A program made the translations under genes and the position numbers. Shown here piece by piece: positions 9,528 to 18,678 of a stretch of DNA of 42,536 nucleotides. The stretch comes from Nitrospinota bacterium. Its GTDB lineage: Bacteria > Nitrospinota > Nitrospinia > Nitrospinales > VA-1. Below the pieces are notes generated by a model. It had not been told where the DNA came from, did not search any database, and saw nothing but the letters and a program-made list of their open reading frames with translations. How positions within the stretch are numbered: position 1 is the stretch's first letter; every line of letters begins with the position of its first letter. The stretch is taken from the NCBI GenBank assembly GCA_014382285.1, contig JACNKA010000107.1, positions 1 through 42,536 of the forward strand, given 5' to 3'.

Positions 9528-9699
9528 TAGCCGGATATTGCATGAACAAAAAGCCTGACATTAAGCGCACCCCGACACAAAGTGCAACCCCCTCAATCCC
9601 CCTTATCAGGGGGAATTAATTAAATGTCCCCCCTGACAAGGGGGGATTAGGGAGGTTAAAACCAGTAACAGTAAGAATACTTATGCAATATCTGGGCTA
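9528..9699. repeat. Intergenic inverted-repeat (MITE-like) element A
   Basis: Left TAGCCGGATATTGCATGA and right TTATGCAATATCTGGGCTA form imperfect TIRs; core has two C-run/G-run stem-loops (CCCCCTTATCAGGGGG, CCCCCCTGACAAGGGGGG). Confidence 0.7.
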
Positions 9700-9948
9700 G
9701 CGATGATTTTCTCCGCGAATAAAACTGGCTTTACGGGCCATTTTGCCTTTTTAGGGCAAGAAAACTCTATAAAAGAATTCAATGTTATCTGCCGCCACGG
9801 CTTGTGGGCCGATCGGCGAATTCCTAGATTATTGTTTTTATTCGTGAATTGCTATTTTATTCGTAGTCTGGGTAATATATAATTAAAGCGTGAAAGGTTA
9901 TCTCCCATTCCAATTCGATTTTGGAGGTTTTTGGTCTTGTTGAAATTT

Positions 9949-10800
9949 ATGCGGGTTCAGTTATTGCAAGTTTTGGTGGTTGCGGGGGTCATGCTCCCTC
10001 TCACTGTGCTTGCTGTTCCTATTCAGGATGAATTTGACAGAAATCAGGCCGGGAACCGTCCAGGGGTTTTTCCACAATGGCAAGGAACACCTCCGGTGAA
10101 CCAGGACCTTTACCCCAATCTAACGGACGGAATCAATGAACCGCATCCTTTACCGACCCATGTTAATCGCGATTTTTACACGCAATTGTTGAAAGTTGAG
10201 CCAGTAGATCAGGTGCAAAGCAAGGTGTTCAATTCTGCGAGGTTTAACCGTCTCCAACGGATCGGAGTTTTGGGGTTTGAAAATAAAACTTTTGCGCCAT
10301 TTGAAGACAAGTCTGCCGGGGATGTTGTATCCAGACAGGCGTATCATGAATTGAAAACTAACAAGAGCTACTCCAATATCATTCCTCCGCAGTTGATGGA
10401 AGATGTGCGGCTTAAAATTGTTAAATCCCCCGGCTCAGCAGCCAATCAAAATAATCCGGATAGTGAAGAAACAACACCGTTGGTTTCTGGCTATAGAGTT
10501 GATGCTGTGATGGTTGGAGCGGTCTCAAAATATACCGACAAGTATGTAGACCGGTATGGGGAAATTCAGAAAAGTATAGCCAGCGGTTTGGAGTTCACGG
10601 CTTTTTTAGTGGACCCGCGAACCCGGGAAGTTATATGGGGTGCCCGTTTTGTAGGACGGCAACGACCGGGAGTGCAGAATTTTGGTCAGCATGGAGGGCG
10701 TTGGCTGAATAAGGAGGCCTTCACCCGCTCAGCCATGAAGTTTGTGTTGAAAGAATTTAGAAATCGACCTCATAATACTTTGGAAGAACCTGTCCAATGA
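9949..10800 (+). CDS. Exported protein, possibly CsgG/GNA1162-like outer-membrane lipoprotein family
   Basis: Up to 289 aa with hydrophobic N-terminus; 'RIGVLGFENKTFAPFEDKSAGDVVSRQAYHEL'. The start is ambiguous: TTG codons from 9931 lie closer to GGAGG than the ATG at 9949. Confidence 0.55.
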   Translation: MRVQLLQVLVVAGVMLPLTVLAVPIQDEFDRNQAGNRPGVFPQWQGTPPVNQDLYPNLTDGINEPHPLPTHVNRDFYTQLLKVEPVDQVQSKVFNSARFNRLQRIGVLGFENKTFAPFEDKSAGDVVSRQAYHELKTNKSYSNIIPPQLMEDVRLKIVKSPGSAANQNNPDSEETTPLVSGYRVDAVMVGAVSKYTDKYVDRYGEIQKSIASGLEFTAFLVDPRTREVIWGARFVGRQRPGVQNFGQHGGRWLNKEAFTRSAMKFVLKEFRNRPHNTLEEPVQ

Positions 10801-11585
10801 ATGAACCTTTTGATGGAACCGCGCAGCCTGACCCTGAGATAGGTAAAAAAAGGAAACTTTGGCGGAACCTTTTTTTGCTCAACCTCTGCGTTTCCCTGCT
10901 TTTGGTTGGCATTTTCTGGTTGCCTTCAAAGCTGGATCAGGTAGCCGATTTTCTCAATTCTCCCAGCGTTAACCTTCCCGAAGAAGGCAAAATGGTTGAG
11001 AAGCCTGTGGAAAAGGTGGAACCCGCAGCGAAAATCACCAACCTGTTGGCAACTCAGGTGACCACGGTAAACGCGTCTTCAGAAAAAGAATATGTGTATT
11101 TTGATTTTTCCAGTGGTAAGCCGGTTCGTATTCTGGACCCCTCATCTCTGGAGTGGGATCTGGCATTTAGAAGAGGCAAGGTGATATCCAATGGCGGTGC
11201 TTCCAGCAAGTTGGGGCAAGCGGGTCTCATCGACCTGGGTGTGGTCGAATTTGACGAGGTGCAGGAAGTGCCTGTGGACAGTTACGCTCAGGATGTAGCT
11301 GCGAAAACTGAAACAGAAAATCCAGTTCTTTTAAAATGGTATAATTATAATTACTTCACCCACAAGTTGACTGCCAAGAAGAATAGTTATGCGGTGCGGA
11401 CCGCTGATGGTAAATTTGCGAAGTTCCAGTTTTTGAGCTTCTATTGCGATAACAAAGAGGCTGGATGTATCAAAATACGTTATGTGTATCAGGATAACGG
11501 GTCCAGTAGCTTTTTGAGAACAGGTGGCGCTTTTACGACAACCTCGACGGCTTCCTCCCTGCCGGAGACAGCGAACTCGTTTTAA
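10797..11585 (+). CDS. HmuY-like protein
   Basis: 262 aa with N-terminal TM; 'YVYFDFSSGKPVRILDPSSLEWDLAFRRGKVISNGGASSKLGQAGLIDLG...WYNYNYFTHKLTAKKNSYAVRTADGKFAKFQFLSFY' matches the HmuY domain pattern. Overlaps the upstream CDS by 4 bp. Confidence 0.6.
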   Translation: MNEPFDGTAQPDPEIGKKRKLWRNLFLLNLCVSLLLVGIFWLPSKLDQVADFLNSPSVNLPEEGKMVEKPVEKVEPAAKITNLLATQVTTVNASSEKEYVYFDFSSGKPVRILDPSSLEWDLAFRRGKVISNGGASSKLGQAGLIDLGVVEFDEVQEVPVDSYAQDVAAKTETENPVLLKWYNYNYFTHKLTAKKNSYAVRTADGKFAKFQFLSFYCDNKEAGCIKIRYVYQDNGSSSFLRTGGAFTTTSTASSLPETANSF

Positions 11586-11737
11586 TATCAATAGAGAAAT
11601 TGTTGAAGTTATTGAGACCGCTCTTCCCAAGCCCGGTCTTTTCTGCTAAAAATGTGCTTCAGCGTGGTATTCCGGGAAAAAATAAATTTAGTGACCTTAA
11701 TTAATTTTGTTCGAAAAATGTATTTGGAGAAAAATGA

Positions 11738-12322
11738 ATGCCGACTTTAAAAGGTTTATTATTCAATCAATATGCCGCCGAGGGTCTCTCTGCGTTGGTT
11801 GAAGAAATGCAGTCCAGCTATACTGCGAAAAAAGGGCGTAGGTTTAATCATAATAATATTACCTACGAAATCAGTCGTCCTGCCCTGAATGGCAACGCCA
11901 TTGAGTTTGAGATCAGCTCAAAAATCCCAGAGGATGAGCTCAAAACTCCCAAGGCGATGGAATCCTATTTTGATCAAATGAAAAAAAATCTGAACAAAGG
12001 CAAGAACAAGCCGGTGTCGATTGAAAGGGAAAATATAGTCTGGGACTCAAAAAAAGAGACTGAGAAGAAACGCGACTATGTAAAGCTTCAATATCGATAT
12101 GCTCTGGATGATTTGTTCGACAATAAAGTAGTGGCCAAACGGCACGAAAAAGTTATGAGTGGCCAGGCTGACCCATCCATGCCGGATACTTCCAGTGCTT
12201 TTACCAAGGCGGGAAAGGTTGTGCTGGGTGTTGTCCGGGAAACCATGCAACAGCTTGGTAAAGAAAGCTTGACCGAACTGATGGAAGTTAACAAAAAGGT
12301 CAAAGCCTCGCTGAAAGGCTAA
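11738..12322 (+). CDS. Hypothetical protein
   Basis: 194 aa open frame with coding-like composition; no recognised domain. Confidence 0.6.
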   Translation: MPTLKGLLFNQYAAEGLSALVEEMQSSYTAKKGRRFNHNNITYEISRPALNGNAIEFEISSKIPEDELKTPKAMESYFDQMKKNLNKGKNKPVSIERENIVWDSKKETEKKRDYVKLQYRYALDDLFDNKVVAKRHEKVMSGQADPSMPDTSSAFTKAGKVVLGVVRETMQQLGKESLTELMEVNKKVKASLKG

Positions 12323-12327
12323 GTCTG

Positions 12328-12507
12328 ATGGGTTCCGTAAAGTATTACCTGGGCAGGGCTTTGCAGTTAATAGGTCTTGCCACCATCTCGGCAGTGGTTC
12401 TTATGTTTTTTACACAGATGAGTATGGAACCCCTGTTGATCTGGTCGTTGATTGGTGCATCCGAGTTTTATGGCGGAACCTGGTTGTTGGGCAAAGAGGA
12501 TGGGTGA
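12328..12507 (+). CDS. 59-aa membrane microprotein
   Basis: MGSVKYYLGRALQLIGLATISAVVLMFFTQMSMEPLLIWSLIGASEFYGGTWLLGKEDG; 5 bp after the previous stop; below the ORF-track length cutoff. Confidence 0.55.
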   Translation: MGSVKYYLGRALQLIGLATISAVVLMFFTQMSMEPLLIWSLIGASEFYGGTWLLGKEDG

Positions 12508-12563
12508 TCGGCCTTTCCTGCCTGACAGTGCAATATTCTCCCCTTAAGCAATAAAGACCACTT

Positions 12564-13277
12564 GTGAAAACTCTTCTTGAGCAACCTGGTTTTTTGGCCC
12601 CATCGGGAACGATCGGGGCTGATGTCAGCTACCTGCTGGCACTAGTTTTTACCATTCTCTTTCTTGTTGCCTGGAGAATGGCTAAAAAGGCCCAGGGAAC
12701 CCGACACCATAAACTGATACTGGTCTCCATGGTGGCGATGATTGTTTATTTCGTCGCTTACTATTACGCCCGCAGTTTAGGGGTTCTCTCATTTGAGGGA
12801 AGAGAGGGCTTTGGCGGGCCGGATGATGTTTACGAGAACGTTTTTGTTCCGGTATTAACCACTCATCTCATTCTGGTCACTTTGGGGATGATTCTTGCTT
12901 TTTATATGATTCCGCAAGGGTTCCGCGCCAGTGACAAGACCGGTGGGGATTACCGCTTGAATTCCGGGGAATTGAAAATGAAACCCAGGACATTCAAATT
13001 AGTCATGTTCACCATTCTCGGTTGCTGGGCTGTGGTTCAGGTTCTCTTATTAGTAACTCGGCAGAATCCGTTTGGAGCCAGTGTGGCGTATGGGATGATT
13101 TTCGCGACCGTTGCCCTGGTGACGAGCCTTGAGAAATTGATCGAAAAATTGCTTCCAGATGGGGCGAAGCGGCACCGGGTTCTGGGCCGCACCACCATGG
13201 TCATATTTGCCTTGATTCTGGTGACGAGTACCGCAACCTACCTCATGCTTTATTTCATTTATCCGCTCAAACATTGA
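12564..13277 (+). CDS. DUF420 family membrane protein
   Basis: 237 aa polytopic; 'RHHKLILVSMVAMIVYFVAYYYAR', 'TTHLILVTLGMILAFY', 'KRHRVLGRTTMVIFALILVTSTATYLMLYF' are DUF420 hallmarks. Confidence 0.8.
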   Translation: MKTLLEQPGFLAPSGTIGADVSYLLALVFTILFLVAWRMAKKAQGTRHHKLILVSMVAMIVYFVAYYYARSLGVLSFEGREGFGGPDDVYENVFVPVLTTHLILVTLGMILAFYMIPQGFRASDKTGGDYRLNSGELKMKPRTFKLVMFTILGCWAVVQVLLLVTRQNPFGASVAYGMIFATVALVTSLEKLIEKLLPDGAKRHRVLGRTTMVIFALILVTSTATYLMLYFIYPLKH

Positions 13278-13405
13278 CCGAGCGGGAGTGGAAATCAGGA
13301 GGATGTGACAAACCCCGGCAAAAAGATCGCCTGAAATGGGCAAATCTTTAAAACAGGGGGTTTTGCCCTTGACACTCCATGATTTAACTGATAAATTTCG
13401 CGGAA

Positions 13406-13513
13406 TTAAATGACTTCGAAATACATGAGAAGAAGGTATAAGGCAACTAGTCCGTTAACGCTAAGACCAATGTAAACGATGGTATCAAAAATTTTTCCGT
13501 CTTTGCTGGCCAT
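13406..13513 (-). CDS. 35-aa single-TM microprotein
   Basis: MASKDGKIFDTIVYIGLSVNGLVALYLLLMYFEVI; GAGG upstream of ATG. Confidence 0.5.
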   Translation of the reverse strand: MASKDGKIFDTIVYIGLSVNGLVALYLLLMYFEVI

Positions 13514-13639
13514 AAAAATCCTCAAAATGTGATTTTTTTCTTTGAAATAAAAGAAATATACCCTATCATTCAGTTTTTAAAACTGTCAAGAATAAACTTT
13601 TTTAAATAAAGAATTAATTTAATTTTTCCGGAGCAGACT

Positions 13640-13744
13640 ATGGATTTAGAAAAGATTAAGGAAAAAGCGGGACCCCTGATTTATATCGGAACCATTATTT
13701 TCTCGCTGTGGTTTTTCTATTGGTTTGCGTCCGTTTGGCGGTAA
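13640..13744 (+). CDS. 34-aa single-TM microprotein
   Basis: MDLEKIKEKAGPLIYIGTIIFSLWFFYWFASVWR; GGAG upstream of ATG; one TM segment. Confidence 0.5.
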   Translation: MDLEKIKEKAGPLIYIGTIIFSLWFFYWFASVWR

Positions 13745-13797
13745 TCGATTGGGAAAAGGAATCCAATCATTAATTTTTTTGTGGAGTTTAAGGAAAT

Positions 13798-13983
13798 ATG
13801 AACGATTTTTCGGCTGACGAACAGAAAAAGTTTATCACTCCAAAATCCATTATCTGGTTCCTCATCGCCTTTGCCTGCATGGGTGGTTATTACTTCCTGA
13901 TTAATATTGGGTTGATGAAGGTACAGGGACTTGATTTCTTCTATCTTTGGAGTTCAGGTGGTGGCGGCGGAGCAAGCCATTAA
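13798..13983 (+). CDS. 61-aa single-TM microprotein with C-terminal GGGGGASH
   Basis: MNDFSADEQKKFITPKSIIWFLIAFACMGGYYFLINIGLMKVQGLDFFYLWSSGGGGGASH; followed by a strong terminator. Confidence 0.6.
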   Translation: MNDFSADEQKKFITPKSIIWFLIAFACMGGYYFLINIGLMKVQGLDFFYLWSSGGGGGASH

Positions 13984-14009
13984 TCCTGAGTAACGGATCT
14001 TGAAAAGAT

Positions 14010-14040
14010 GACAAGCCCTTCGGGCTTGTCATTTTTTTTT
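14010..14040 (+). terminator. Rho-independent terminator
   Basis: GACAAGCCC-TTC-GGGCTTGTC followed by ATTTTTTTTT. Confidence 0.9.
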
Positions 14041-14086
14041 GCCTGATAATGGCCCTCTCTTTAATAATCTCGAACGAAATTAAACT

Positions 14087-14740
14087 ATGAATGAAAAACC
14101 TTCCTGCCGGGTCTACCTTTTCCGTCATGGCGAAACCGCAAACTCAAAAGAAGTGTGCTTCAATGGGCATTTCGATGTGGGGCTTTCCGCGAAAGGTGAA
14201 GACCAGTTTAAGGAATGGGCTCAGCTTTTAAAAAATGAACCCTTCACAGCCATTTATTCCAGTGACCTGCAACGTACCCGAACAGGTGCCCGATCATTGG
14301 GAGAACCACACCAGCTAGAACCCGTGACCTACCCAGAGTTGAGGGAGCTGTGTTTTGGCGCGTGGGAAGGGTTGAGCATTGCTGAAGTTGAGAAGAAATT
14401 CCCCAAGCAACTTGACGAACGCATGAAAGATATAGAAGGGTTTCACGTAGAAGGGGGCGAGACCTTTGAGCAACTCAAGCAACGAGTCATACCTCGATTT
14501 GAGGAGATCATTGCCCGGCATCCTAATGAACAGATCGCATTAGTTTGTCACGGAGGCGTGAATCGGGTGATTCTTTCCCACCTTCTTGAAGTGCCGATAA
14601 AAAGAATTTTCAGAATGAAGCAGGACTATGCGGCACTCAACATCATCCAATATTATGGCGATGAACCCGTGGTGGAATTGTTGGGCGGGGCGACCCACCT
14701 GCCCACCTCAGCTCAGGATAAAAAAATAGCCATACAATAG
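14087..14740 (+). CDS. Histidine phosphatase family protein (alpha-ribazole phosphatase/phosphoglycerate mutase-like)
   Basis: 217 aa; 'YLFRHGETANSKEVCFNGHFDVGLSAKGEDQ', 'IYSSDLQRTRTGA', 'ELCFGAWEGLS', 'ALVCHGGVNRVIL'. Confidence 0.9.
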   Translation: MNEKPSCRVYLFRHGETANSKEVCFNGHFDVGLSAKGEDQFKEWAQLLKNEPFTAIYSSDLQRTRTGARSLGEPHQLEPVTYPELRELCFGAWEGLSIAEVEKKFPKQLDERMKDIEGFHVEGGETFEQLKQRVIPRFEEIIARHPNEQIALVCHGGVNRVILSHLLEVPIKRIFRMKQDYAALNIIQYYGDEPVVELLGGATHLPTSAQDKKIAIQ

Positions 14741-14753
14741 AAAGGGCTTTTTG

Positions 14754-15524
14754 ATGGAGAGATTTCTGGTCGAGATCAAAAACGCCGATGTATTTGTTGG
14801 CGGCAACCCGGTTCTCAAGTCTTTGAGCTGGACCATGAACGAAGGTGAGAACTGGGCTATCGTGGGCAATAACGGTTCGGGTAAGACCACGCTCATGAAG
14901 CTGATCTTTGGCGAAATCATTCCGGTCTATGGCGGGCAGGTGCATTGGTTCGGAAAACGCGAACACAGCCCGCTTCTGCAAGTGCGTGAAAAACTGGGCT
15001 ATGTATCCGCCGAATACCAGACCAATTATGACCGCCCGGCAACAGGCTGGCAGGTGGTGGCCTCAGGCTTTTTTTCGTCGATCGGGCTGCATGAACAGGT
15101 CACACCTGAACAAAAAGAATCGGCACTCCAAGCCATGGCCCATCTGGGGATTGAGTATCTGGGCAATACGTCCTTCCGCCAAATGTCTTATGGCGAAGCC
15201 CGTAGAGTTTTATTGGCAAGAGCTATGGTACACCGCACCAAATTACTGATCCTCGATGAACCCTGCGCCGGTCTCGATATCCCTACCCGCGAACGTTTCC
15301 TGACAACGCTGGAAAAACTGAAACATACCAGCATGATCTATGTGACACATCGAATAGAAGAAATCATGCCCTGTGTCACCCATGTGCTTTTCCTCAAAGA
15401 CGGTCAAATATCAGCACAAGGCAAGAAAGACGAAATGCTGAACTCAGAAACCCTATCCCGTGCATTAGGTTGCCCCCTGTCAGTGGAAAAGAAATCCGAC
15501 CGCTACTGGCTCTCACTCCCGTGA
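14754..15524 (+). CDS. ABC transporter ATP-binding protein (ModF-like)
   Basis: Walker A 'GNNGSGKTTLMK', signature 'MSYGEARRVLLARAMV', Walker B 'LLILDEPCAGLD', 'YVTHRIEE'. Confidence 0.88.
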   Translation: MERFLVEIKNADVFVGGNPVLKSLSWTMNEGENWAIVGNNGSGKTTLMKLIFGEIIPVYGGQVHWFGKREHSPLLQVREKLGYVSAEYQTNYDRPATGWQVVASGFFSSIGLHEQVTPEQKESALQAMAHLGIEYLGNTSFRQMSYGEARRVLLARAMVHRTKLLILDEPCAGLDIPTRERFLTTLEKLKHTSMIYVTHRIEEIMPCVTHVLFLKDGQISAQGKKDEMLNSETLSRALGCPLSVEKKSDRYWLSLP

Positions 15525-15532
15525 GAGGGAAC

Positions 15533-15680
15533 TAGCCCACATATTGCATGAGTATTACCCGATGGATGCAAACATTATTAAACCACCCTCACCTCAATCC
15601 TCTCCCCTCAAGGGAGAGGAAGCAAAGAGTCCCTTCTCCCCTGGTGGGAGAAGGCTAGGATGAGGGGGCTGAATATGCTT
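15533..15680. repeat. Intergenic inverted-repeat element B (only one terminus recognisable)
   Basis: TAGCCCACATATTGCATGAGTATT followed by stem-loops CTCTCCCCTCAAGGGAGAG and CCCTTCTCCCCTGGTGGGAGAAGG; right end not matched. Confidence 0.5.
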
Positions 15681-16107
15681 CACACCCTTTCTTTGAGCAA
15701 CAAGGCAGAGTACCACCGCTGACCAGCGTAACGCGGTACCCGGTGAGCGCATGTGATAACCCCCCCCCACCTGTCACCCTGAGCAAAGTCGAAGGATCAT
15801 GCCCCGCAGGGGCAGTGCTTAAACTCCCTCTTTCTCAAAGTACCCGTACCGGGCACGAAGGCTAAGGTTAAGTATCACGAGGGTTGGGGTGATTTACCAC
15901 AAGGGGTTTAGCTTTCATTCTGAGCTAGTGATATTCAACCGTTGCCTTCATGCCCGGAACGGGTGTGACGAAGAATCTACTTTTCGATGCGGGAAGTTGC
16001 TATAATTCCGCGTAGCGATAATTAATGAAATTATTGTTAAGAAAAGACCTGCCCCCTTTGCAAAGCGGGCATTGGTTCTGCATTAGATAATGGAGATTAT
16101 GGGCTAT

Positions 16108-18252
16108 ATGAAAATAGATATTCATGTTCATACAAAAAAAACGAAGCAAGGTGATGCTACGACACGAGAAATTGACGCGAAAAGATTTCACGAAATCATC
16201 TCATCTACTGAAGTAAAGATAGTTGCGATTACCAATCATAATGTTTTCGATTCGGCTCAATATAAAGAGTTTGTGGAGGCCGTGGCTGATGATTTTCAAA
16301 TATGGCCAGGTGTAGAGCTTGATGTCCTTGAGGATGGCCGTAAAGGCCATCTAATAGTGGTGGTATCGCCAGAACATGCAAACGAATTAGAAGAGACTAT
16401 CGTAAAAATTTCCAAAGATAAAAGTCCTGACGATTTCAATATTTCCATCAGCAAAGTCATATCTAATTTTGACAAGCTAAACCCACTTTATATCGCTCAC
16501 TATCAACAGAAAAAACCTCATTTGTCAGACGAAGATATTGAGCAAATTATTGCAAGCACATCGAACAAAAATAGAGTGTTAAAGGAAGCAACCAATGCGG
16601 TTTCTGCCGGAATTTTTATTAGCCATGGTCACGCTTCCATTTATGGTTCTGATCTACAAGTTTGGGAGAAATATCAATCAAATTCTAAAAATCTTCCTGA
16701 TCTCAGATTGCCAGTTGAGAGCTTTGAGCAATTTTGTTTGCTCCTTGATAAAGATCAGAAGGCCATTGACACTCTTTTAGACAAAAAGTCCCGCGAAAAA
16801 ATTCTTATAAAACCTTTTAATGATGATTCGCGACTAGAGCTAGTTGTTTATGACGATATCAATATATTTTTTGGAGCAAAAGGGACAGGGAAATCAGACA
16901 TATTAACTGCTATAGGAAATTATTATTCTCACAAAGGAATAGGTTGCAGAAAGTTTGAGGCTGGGTCCGGTACGTTGGAGGAATTATATGATTTTGGCGG
17001 AAAGAATTTACAGCTTGACCTAAATGATTACGAAATTAAATATTGTCAAAAAGAAATTGAATTTGTCAAAAAAGCCCAAGAGGTAAGCATAACTAGCCTA
17101 TCAAAATACATGAATTTTTATAAAGGGAAATCAGCAAATAAAAAGGCGAATAATATAAAGATCAAGGATTTTTCTAAGGTAGACACTAAGCATTTCGAGA
17201 GACAATTTGAAAAGGCACAAACTTCTGATAGTAAAGTAAAAGAATTTAAGAAATTCATAGAAAAAGACACTGTTATTAAAGAAATCCTAACCGAAGAAAA
17301 ATTCGATACTCTTATCTCGATTTTGACGGAAGCTATTCAAGGGCTTGAAGAAAAAAACTTTGAAGAATTCTCGAATGGTAAAACAGCCTATCTATTTAAC
17401 AAAATCATTGAAATTTTTAAAAAGGAAATTTCTAAAAAAACCGGAGCCCCCGCCAAACCTAGTGAGACTGGATTCCGTAAATACGCGGAAAACCGAATCA
17501 ATATCGAAAGGGCAGCAAAAACCATATCGGTTAATATCAATAAAAAAATTAAGCCCACTGAAGTGTATGTAGGAAACCTAGATGATAAAGGTGAGCTTTA
17601 CTGCAAAACCGAAATCGCAATCCAGAATGGTAAAATTATTGATAGTAAATTTAAAACAATTACTAAGTCAGCTAAAAAAAAGGCGCAAAAAGAATTCTCA
17701 AAGAAAATTGCAAGCATCATGGACAAGGTTTATACCCACGACCTTTTTATTGAAATTTTAGAGCTAAATAAGATAGATGATATAGATACTATCCCAACGA
17801 TTGTTGAGCTTTTAATTTTCAATAAAACATTTACAATTAATAGTAGTGAGTACAAGCCATCAACAGGAGAGGCTTCAATGATATTGCTTCATAAAGAGCT
17901 AAGTGAAGACAAGGATGTGTATATTTTAGATGAGCCTGAAAAAAGCTTGGGCAATGAATATATCAACAACGTAATTGTTCCCTTAATTAAAGAAAAGGCA
18001 AAAATCGGGAAAAAATTATTTATTGCAACACACGATGCCAACATTGCAGTTAGAACCTTGCCATACAACTCAGTTTATCGAGAGCATAGTCAAGAGGGAT
18101 ATAAGACGTATGTAGGCAATCCTTTTTCTAATAATCTTGTGGAAATCAAGAGATCGCAGAAAAAATTGGATTGGAAAAATATAAGCATGAGGACATTGGA
18201 GGGTGGAAAAGAAGCTTTTGGAGAAAGGGGGCAAATATATGGTAACCCATGA
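16108..18252 (+). CDS. PHP-domain phosphoesterase fused to ABC/SMC-like ATPase
   Basis: ORF track start 16090, likelier start 16108 (MKIDIHVHT). PHP motifs: DIHVHT, AITNHN, PGVELDV, HLIVVV, ISHGH. ATPase: Walker A GAKGTGKSDIL, STGEASMIL signature-like, Walker B VYILDEPEKSLG, H-loop FIATHD. Confidence 0.88.
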   Translation: MKIDIHVHTKKTKQGDATTREIDAKRFHEIISSTEVKIVAITNHNVFDSAQYKEFVEAVADDFQIWPGVELDVLEDGRKGHLIVVVSPEHANELEETIVKISKDKSPDDFNISISKVISNFDKLNPLYIAHYQQKKPHLSDEDIEQIIASTSNKNRVLKEATNAVSAGIFISHGHASIYGSDLQVWEKYQSNSKNLPDLRLPVESFEQFCLLLDKDQKAIDTLLDKKSREKILIKPFNDDSRLELVVYDDINIFFGAKGTGKSDILTAIGNYYSHKGIGCRKFEAGSGTLEELYDFGGKNLQLDLNDYEIKYCQKEIEFVKKAQEVSITSLSKYMNFYKGKSANKKANNIKIKDFSKVDTKHFERQFEKAQTSDSKVKEFKKFIEKDTVIKEILTEEKFDTLISILTEAIQGLEEKNFEEFSNGKTAYLFNKIIEIFKKEISKKTGAPAKPSETGFRKYAENRINIERAAKTISVNINKKIKPTEVYVGNLDDKGELYCKTEIAIQNGKIIDSKFKTITKSAKKKAQKEFSKKIASIMDKVYTHDLFIEILELNKIDDIDTIPTIVELLIFNKTFTINSSEYKPSTGEASMILLHKELSEDKDVYILDEPEKSLGNEYINNVIVPLIKEKAKIGKKLFIATHDANIAVRTLPYNSVYREHSQEGYKTYVGNPFSNNLVEIKRSQKKLDWKNISMRTLEGGKEAFGERGQIYGNP

Positions 18253-18541
18253 AGCAGAGATAATCGAAGTTGATAAGGAGCATTTCCTTGCTCTAAAAAT
18301 GCCGGATAATACGCTCAAAATAGCTATTACTCAGGATGCACCCAAAGAGGTTAAAAAGGTCTTTAATGAGCTCATCGTATCCCTTAAAAATGAAGTTTTT
18401 AAATTTTCATTAAAAAAACAAGAGGATGAAGATATTTATTATCATGTTGCGAAGGAATATATTTCACAACTGAACTCAGAACTGAATGATATTTTTAAGG
18501 AAATGGAAGAATATAGTTTGCTAGATGGAGATAATAAATAA
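18239..18541 (+). CDS. Small acidic partner protein of the PHP-ATPase
   Basis: ATG at 18239 overlaps the PHP-ATPase 3' end by 14 bp; MVTHEAEIIEVDKEHFLALKMPDNTLKIAITQDAPKEVKKVFNEL... 100 aa; same AT-rich composition. Confidence 0.7.
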   Translation: MVTHEAEIIEVDKEHFLALKMPDNTLKIAITQDAPKEVKKVFNELIVSLKNEVFKFSLKKQEDEDIYYHVAKEYISQLNSELNDIFKEMEEYSLLDGDNK

Positions 18542-18678
18542 AGTGGTCTACCCCTCCGTAGCAAATTTGTTTTGTTTCCCGGCCTCGTAATATTCTCCCT
18601 AAGTCCCCTTAACAGCGGGAAGTTTGAACATCGTTCATTCCTTTTCTAACCGGAAAATTTAATTTGCTTGGCTTTTAC

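Noticed and set aside
9595-9650. CRISPR-like appearance of C-run/G-run repeats
   Set aside because: Only two palindromic stem-loops inside a TIR-bounded element; no regular direct repeats with spacers and no cas genes.
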